The position numbers and the translations under genes were made by a program. From NCBI GenBank assembly GCA_021229015.1, contig CM037795.1, forward strand, positions 14,923,362-14,987,361: a stretch of DNA of 64,000 nucleotides, written 5' to 3'. Origin of the DNA: Solen grandis. Taxonomy: Eukaryota > Mollusca > Bivalvia > Adapedonta > Solenidae. The notes below the pieces were generated by a model, which saw only the letters and a program-made list of their open reading frames with translations, was not told the DNA's origin and made no database searches. This document shows positions 58,045-64,000 of this stretch, piece by piece (the stretch's first letter is position 1; each line of letters starts with the position of its first letter).

Positions 58045-58800
58045 GGGGAATGGTGGTCCTGAGGTCGTTCACCTGAGAAACATTGTTTTGATTGTCTGTA
58101 CAAGTGACTATATTGTAACATAGTCATACATAATACATTATCAATACAGTAATACAGCGAGGTAATTTCAATTCAAGACACCAAACAGTACCTTTGGGCT
58201 GAATTTGAAGGAAGTAGCTCAAAATTATAAAATACAAAAGAAGGTTAATGGCTCATGGTCAAGATCACCCTAGGTCAAAGTTCAACGCCACACTCAAAAC
58301 TGTAACAGTGGTCAAAGGCCGTAGCTTAATATATCAAGAATAAATCACTGGATCATGATCAAGATCATCCATGGTTGGTCAAAGTTAAATTTTAAAAATA
58401 AAAGTGCACCTGTCCTTAAAAATTGAATGTTAAAGTTCCCTATAAAAGACTATGTAAAAAGAGTGAACATTGGGCATGGCCAATTTTGACCCAAGGGACA
58501 TACGATTTGAACAAACTTTGGAAAGAACCACTAGACAATGACGCAAACCAAATATTTAAGCTCTTGGCCTTGTTGTTTTAAGCTCTTTATTTTTCAATTT
58601 TCCTATATAGGTCTATATAAAATCAAATGATTCCTTGGGCGGGGTAAATTTCAGGGCCATAATTTGAACAAACTTTGAAGAGGTCCACTAGGTCGTTTTA
58701 CACACCAATTATCTCAATTCCATGCCTTGTGGTTTTTGACGAGAACATTTTTAAAGTATTTCCTGTATAAATCTACACATGGGCCATGACTCCTGATTAA
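58045..58800 (-). repeat. AGCTCACC repeat family, copy E
   Basis: On the minus strand its end reads CTCAGGTGAACGACCTCAGG; further in, CAAATTATGGCCCTGAAATT and CCCCGCCCAAGGAATCATTT match the modules of copies A and D. The opening stem is lost or too diverged to see. Confidence 0.6.
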
Positions 58801-58849
58801 ATTTGCTTATATCAGCCAAATCGAACTTAGCCGAGATATTATGACTATA

Positions 58850-59735
58850 AATATTGTCATGAAGCTTGAAGAAGATTGCTTAAGAAATGAAGATGCTAGC
58901 GTGTACTCAAAGTGAAATCTGGCATTTTCAATTATTCAAAGGACATAACTTCAAACTTAATTAAACTAAACCATGCGATAATGTTTCTAAACATTTTCAT
59001 AAAGTTTGATGAAAATTGATCAAGAAATTCAGATGCTATCTAGAGTGTACATAAAGTGAAAGGGTCATAACTCCTGAACTACTGAGCAGAAATGAGCCAT
59101 AATCAAACTTAGTCGAGAGATTATGTTTATAACCTTGGTCATAAGGTTTGGAGAAGATTGATCCAGAAATGAAGATGCTAGAGTGTACACAAAGTGAAAC
59201 ATGTTTTTTTTGTTTTTTTTTTTTTTTCTTTTATTGTTCAAGGGCCATAACTCAAGTCTTTATGAGCGGATATCAGCCATGATCGATCTCATCCTTACGA
59301 TTATGTTTATAAACATTGTCATAAAGTTTGAAGAAGATTGATTTAGAAATGAAGATGCTAGAGTGTACACAAAGTGATATTTGGCATTTTTATCATTCAG
59401 GGGCCATATCTCCAGACCTAACGAACTGATATCAGTCATAATCGACCTTGCCCGAGACATTATGGCTATAAACATTGTCATTAAGTTTGAAGAAGATTGA
59501 TTTAGTAATAAAGATGCTAGAATTACACAAAGTGAAATCTTGCAATTTTTTTATCTTTCAAGGGCCATAACTCCAGACCTTATGGACGGATATCAACAAA
59601 ATTCGAACTAGGCCGAGAGATAATTGCTTTATAAATTGACATTAAGTTTGGAAGAAATGAAGATGCTATAGTGTGCACAAGAAAATGTTGACGAGCGGAC
59701 GGACGGCGGACATTGACTGAGCTAAAAACTGGCGG
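58850..59735 (+). repeat. ~150-bp modular repeat (AAGATGCTAG family)
   Basis: About six modules, each with GAAGATGCTAGAGTGTACAC, AAAGTGAAA, GGGCCATAACTC and TTTGAAGAAGATTGAT. It closes with GACGAGCGGACGGACGGCGG. Open frames on the opposite strand derive from the modules. Confidence 0.8.
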
Positions 59736-60167
59736 TGCATATTTTATTGATTTTTCAGGAAGATGATAGAAATATGTTAACGAATGTTGGGCATGACACT
59801 GATGACAGAGGAGGGCATTTCCAACACGGATTTTTGTTATCATTGGATATGTTTAACGTTGATAAATTACGTTATTTCAAAGGTATTGATCCGATTTGAT
59901 TTTTTACAATTGTTTTGATAATTGCTGGGTGTTATTTTTTGAGATTGATTTTATTCTTTTTACCTACAATTTAATAATAATCGTGCGTATTTTACTTGAA
60001 ATTATTATCGGTCATTACCACCTCCGGCTTTAATGTGTTTATCCACGCGACGTCGTTGCAACACTTAGTATGCTTTTCTTTTCAAATATTTTCCAATATG
60101 CGTGCAGAAACAGAAAAATGAAAATGAGAGGTAAGACAAAACAGAACAGATTAATTGCTATACATAC

Positions 60168-60730
60168 CAATACGGATATGATACTGACAACTGACTGCTG
60201 AATGATTGAATATATTTCAATCTCTTGTTCTTGACTGTCGTCAAGTCGTTTTATCATATTGTCGATCTCGATGCAGATCTTCTCCTCAAAGACCTTCTTT
60301 CCGTCCCCATGTATTTGAAAGCCCTTGTTAAATGCTTTCCGCAAACGGTTGTGATCTTTCCCTCCGCCGCTTTTGGTGCAGGCGATTGAACCCTGACCCT
60401 CGGGAATTAGCTTGCAGTACGGTCGTTCATATCTTGTTTAAACGGATTTTCTCCGAAACATTTTCTCGTAAGACGCACGGAGTTTAAAAACACTATATTA
60501 AATTCCATTAAAGTCATCTGAAAAATTTCGCCATATTGCTCAACATATGCCATAACCAGTAGGTGGAAAATTTCAGGCTTGATTTTTAGACTCAAACCAA
60601 CAAAAGGCAGGCCCTTAGGACCGGGAATAGTGCGCCCCTTCGTACACTGTGGTTTAAAGATTGATTTATGCAATGTAAAAGTCACAATTATTGCAGCCAT
60701 AAAAACCAAGAACGTCGACATATCAATCAT
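60168..60730 (-). CDS. P450 exon 1
   Basis: ATG at 60730. Residues 5-20 form the membrane anchor (STFLVFMAAIIVTFTL), followed by basic KSIFK and the hinge PGPKGLPFVG at 36-45. The frame breaks around 60417-60424, just after QDMNDR, a segment that in relatives usually reads NDRP. The -1 frame then continues with IRRed-type helix B/C sequence (HNRLRKAFNKGFQIHGDGKK) to a GTATGT donor. With the break corrected the exon ends in phase 0. Confidence 0.8.
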
Positions 60731-61440
60731 TTTGATTTTTTTTTAATAGAACAATCAAATCTAAAATGATGTGATTTTCCTCCGGCTATTTTTTCTGTAT
60801 GCAGGAATGTTTTGCTTCTTATACCCGTGTCTCTGATTATATATGTTCTTCATACAATCACTATAAGATGAATCTGAAACGGGAAGATGAAAATAATAAA
60901 TCAGAAAAATAAAAAGAATAACCGTTATATATATAAATACAAATACAATTCGTTTGGGGTTAGAATGATAAAATTAGCTAATATAGTTCTGTTCCTTAAA
61001 AAAGTATGTATTTGAAGAGTAAACGGTAAATAATAAATTCATGTTTTCTTTTCTTACCACCTGCTGCCATAATGAGATAAGACATGCATGTAGAAGTGAT
61101 AAGAAAAGTAAAATTTGACTGAATATAAAATATGTTGCTGGATCAGATAAAATGAAAAGGTTTTTTAATCAAAATAGTTCACAAGTATTTAATTAATTAG
61201 TTAATGTCGAGGTTAACAGCATTGCACTCCCGAAAAGATTCCTGTCTTTAATTTATCAATCTCCTAAGTCTACACTCAAGATTCGGACTCAAGAAATGCA
61301 CATTTACAAAGGTATGTTTCACTGCATATATGTAGAGATCTGTACTGATAATATATGGAGGGAATGATAAATAGATCGTTATTTGTTTTATCAAGCAATT
61401 TATCATTAAGGGACACACGAACTCAACACGAACTTGAACC
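60731..61440. other. P450 upstream region
   Basis: Expected promoter side of the P450. No TATA box, CpG island or xenobiotic-response-type element could be assigned. AT-rich. Confidence 0.4.
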
Positions 61441-61635
61441 TTCGCAATGCTTTTGACATGCCAAGGATTTTACCATGTCAAGGATTTTGACATGCCAAGG
61501 ATTTTGCCATGCCAAGGATTTTGACATGCCAAAGCCTTTGACATGCCACGGCTTTTGCCATGCTAAGGCATTTGCCATGCCAAGGATTTTGACATGCCAG
61601 GGCTTTTGACATGCCAAAGATTTTGCCATGGTTCA
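61440..61635 (+). repeat. 18-bp minisatellite (ATGCCAAGGATTTTG)
   Basis: About eleven units of GCCAAGGATTTTGACAT, in which GACATG and GCCATG alternate irregularly. The 18-bp length keeps an open frame on the minus strand (repeated KSLACQKPWHVKIL) that I regard as artefact. Confidence 0.9.
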
Positions 61636-62015
61636 CGAAACTGCTGTCGGGGCCTGATAAACTCCGCCAGCGATCATACGATGGTTTAAGATGCCCTCAC
61701 GAATGACCTGATGTTTTTAAGATCAGATGCGAATTATAGGTTATTGTCCATCTTGTGTCAATTTCGGGACATTACCAATGCTCGATTTCCTCTACCACTC
61801 GGGAAATTTAAGACCTATGTTACTAATTTCGATTTGTCGTCGAGACGTTAACTGCTACTTCCTCAGGTGTAATCGGCAATATTGCAATCAGATTACCATC
61901 TTTTCTAATATAACCTACATTTTTATATGCATCTATATGCATGTCAAATAAAACATACACACAAGTAAACATTCAGACATCACTAATCTTTTCGTGGTGT
62001 CTACAAATACTTTAT

Positions 62016-62307
62016 TTAGGTAGCTTCTTTAGCTCTATTTAATGTTTTAATGGGATTGAACCGAACCATTGCAACACTGTCGCAAGAGTATTTTCTTATA
62101 TGTGTCGAATTTGATTTGTATGCGTCGGGTTGCTTTTGCTTAAATAGAATGCCATTAAATTTATCTAGATTTGTTATGGTATCAATATGTCGTGGTGGTA
62201 AATTATTCACGGGAATAACTGAAGCTTTAACTTTATCTGTTTTGATCTCTCGTGTATGTAGATTAATAAGATTTAATCTGCTATTTAATCAATATTTTTC
62301 AGTTAGT
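62016..62307 (-). other. Possible terminal exon, function unknown
   Basis: The minus strand is open from about 62307 to a stop at 62016. It reads LNLINLHTREIKTDKVKASV, NNLPPRHIDTITNLDKFNGI, LFKQKQPDAYKSNSTHIRKY and CDSVAMVRFNPIKTLNRAKE. The composition is convincingly protein-like, but no domain is recognised and the upstream acceptor (AATAGCAG) has a poor pyrimidine tract. It could be the last exon of a gene or a retroelement piece. Confidence 0.35.
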
Positions 62308-62950
62308 GTTTTTGACATATATGTTTAAAATAAATCAACTGCGTTGCAATGATTAACGGGGATGGAGGAGTGATGCGCAAAATGTTTTTAAATTTGTATA
62401 AAAGTGCATTGCTGTTCTGCCTTTACTTACTGAGAGCGTAACCATCTAAATGGTGAAAAATTGTTTGCTAACATTGGGCTACACAAATTGTTTGACAACA
62501 GCACGGTGCATAACCATATCGGCGGTCTCTCTGCAGAAATCGCTATATCGGCAGCCTATCTGCGTTCGCACAGGTCATTCTCTGCCATAAACAAAATGCG
62601 CGATGGACGGTGGGCTAAGAAAAAGACAAGTGGTCACTTCAAACTGGTGAGTTGCTCAAAATTAAGTTTTGCACGGAACATTAGGGTATCTTTGCTGTGT
62701 ATCAATTATCAGCGACTGCGCTCTGAAACTCGGACAAACAGTTTAGTGATGTACCAGGTCACAACCTCGGCACTTTCTACAGGCTTAAGCGAGCTAATAA
62801 TTTGGTTATGTTCATAATATTCTTTTATCTATATTCTTCAAGATGATACCAATTTATTTAAATTTCTTGTTAACCCCCTACTTTCGGTTTTGTTGGTGCA
62901 CGGGAAGACTCACATATAACATTGACTGTTTCCCTATCAGTGTTGTTTAT
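62308..62950. other. Unassigned sequence
   Basis: A 118-codon open frame on the + strand (62461-62817) shows no motif, no splice logic and odd composition; not called. No repeat seen. Confidence 0.35.
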
Positions 62951-62952
62951 AG

Positions 62953-63843
62953 TTAGATAACAATATCACTCTTAAAGAAGAACAATTTCGCTGACTGGTC
63001 GCACATATTCTGTAATATGAGCCTGTCTTGCACCACGAACCACGACCGTACGAACATGTCCATCTTCACTCTCTTGGCTGTCTCAACTACATATATAGGC
63101 CAATCATTATGATGCGTCCCCTTGTCTCTCAGCAACACCAGATCGCCAGCTTTGAGTTTGCCACTTTCATCGTCGCTGTAGAGATTGAGACAGGTTTATG
63201 TCGCGAGCATCACAAGCTTGATGGAATGTCCCATATCACTGGGGTTTTTTTTTGTTTTTGTTTTTGTTTTTTTTTGTTCTTGTTGTTTTTTGAGTCAGCA
63301 GCAATTGATATCGAGTTGGCAATTGCAGAAACTTCCGAGATAAATGTGCTCAGCACCTCGTGTGTAAGAGTCTTTGATGTATCTAACAACATAGCATCAA
63401 GATTTTTACCGGCTTTACCGATCGTGCGTTCCCAAGCCCCGCCCATGTGAGAGGCTTGGGGGCATTGAAATTCCATTTACAACCTGAGGTTTTTAGATAC
63501 CGGTTCACTGTTGAACTCTCAACATTCACTGCTTCAAAGTTCAAGTCAGAGGTGACTCCAACAAAGTTTGAAATACCCTCGAACAGGACTGAGAACAGCT
63601 ATGAAGCGCTTGACTGCTGAGTTCTTCAACAAGCTCTAGATGAATCGCTCTTGTGTTCAAGCAAATATATATATGACTGCCCATCTCTTTGAGTTTATAA
63701 CACCACCTCTGGTTTTCTTGGTCACTATTTGCCACGTTTGAGCGTTTCAACGTTGTCATAGCCTCTGCAAACATGCCATCCATGGCAATTTGACAGTCGA
63801 TTATATACTTTACTTGTATAATATTACATACGTTCCATATCAT
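62953..63843 (-). mobile_element. BEL/Pao-like pol remnant (integrase to DUF5641)
   Basis: Three open pieces in order on the minus strand. First, IYICLNTRAIHLELVEELSS is the integrase core segment around its second acidic region. Second, CPQASHMGGAWERTIGKAGK and LTHEVLSTFISEVSAIANS is the conserved integrase stretch after the core. Third, VLLRDKGTHHNDWPIYVVET is the C-terminal domain (DUF5641 type) of BEL/Pao polyproteins. Frames change near 63460 and a T/G-rich insertion (63244-63292) interrupts the second and third pieces. It is a dead fragment of an LTR retrotransposon; reverse transcriptase and LTRs are not in the window. Confidence 0.8.
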
Positions 63844-64000
63844 ATTAATTTGAACGAGAAAAAAACCCTGATCAAGTCGTCGTTTCTTAAACTAGTTCTT
63901 CTATACTTTGAGTGCTCTTTGATATCGTTCATTCCAACAATTTGCGTCAGTAAATATGTGTGTATTTAAACCAAAGAGCATGGGTCATTTTGAACTTATT

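Larger units (their letters stand above)
50115..60730 (-). pseudogene. Cytochrome P450 (clan 2, microsomal), probable pseudogene
   Basis: Six exons with consistent phases sum to about 506 codons, the usual P450 length. The protein would be a haem-thiolate monooxygenase anchored in the endoplasmic reticulum; substrate cannot be told. Landmarks run in order: N-terminal anchor and PGPKGLPFVG hinge (exon 1), degenerate I-helix (exons 3-4), ExxR as EVHR and a GYHIPANSV strand (exon 4), PERF as FRPERFLD (exon 5), and haem loop FSNGKRRCVG with the cysteine ligand (exon 6). The GKRRCxGE form is typical of CYP1/CYP2-clan enzymes. Two frame breaks (about 60417-60424 and 53990-54005) and loss of the acidic-Thr pair in the I-helix indicate a pseudogene or, less likely, two assembly errors. 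All splice sites are intact, so loss is recent. Confidence 0.8.

Noticed and set aside
61423..61629. Repeat protein KSLACQKPWHVKIL
   Set aside because: 18-bp minisatellite in frame by length; no conserved start or splice context.
62461..62817. 118-codon + strand frame
   Set aside because: No recognised motif, no splice sites, no neighbouring exons.

Overview
The window is eukaryotic nuclear DNA, AT-rich and gene-poor, with split exons, GT/AG introns, TATA-containing solo LTRs, non-LTR retrotransposons, MITEs, SINEs and many minisatellites. The dispersed families (a repeat opening with AGCTCACC, tRNA-derived SINEs with a long conserved core, poly-G-linked repeats) and an expanded cytochrome P450 type suggest a bivalve mollusc. 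That assignment is inference from the repeat style; no species marker is present. One assembly gap of 100 N lies at 26160-26259.

Host genes are few. A TLC-domain (TLCD1/2-like) gene begins at 13964 on the + strand; its first two coding exons are clear and the rest was not found. A gene ending at 43214 on the + strand has three phase-consistent 3' exons (37656, 41016, 43168) encoding an unrecognised, possibly secreted protein. A six-exon microsomal clan-2 cytochrome P450 lies on the minus strand (60730 down to 50115). It is complete from anchor to haem loop, but two frameshifts and a degenerate I-helix mark it as a probable pseudogene.

The most unusual object is at about 4270-13130: a giant palindrome. 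Each arm is about 3.3 kb and carries an outer array of 186-bp satellite repeats, a triplicated 68-bp block with an octamer/TATA-like motif, about 1.3 kb of almost identical sequence, and an inner purine/pyrimidine tract. The arms enclose only about 2.3 kb of unique DNA holding a Polinton/adintovirus-type set on the minus strand: a zinc-finger A32-like packaging ATPase, a small conserved protein and an adenain-like cysteine protease. No capsid gene, polymerase B or integrase is present. The ATPase and protease reading frames are broken in this copy. It looks like a miniature, probably non-autonomous or decayed Polinton derivative with hypertrophied inverted repeats.

The remainder is mostly mobile DNA. 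There is a CR1/L2-like LINE on the minus strand (30391 to about 26260) whose ORF1 and ORF2 share one frame broken by two TAG codons. A second LINE family has 3' fragments at 46050 and 55930, the latter lacking the YADD box and carrying a nested insertion. Two solo LTRs of one family lie in opposite orientation with target duplications. Three TTAA-flanked piggyBac-type MITEs, a TA-flanked element with TTCGCCC arrays, a BEL/Pao integrase remnant at the right end, and several copies of the AGCTCACC family with internal module amplification complete the inventory. Long stretches between these show nothing I can support as coding.
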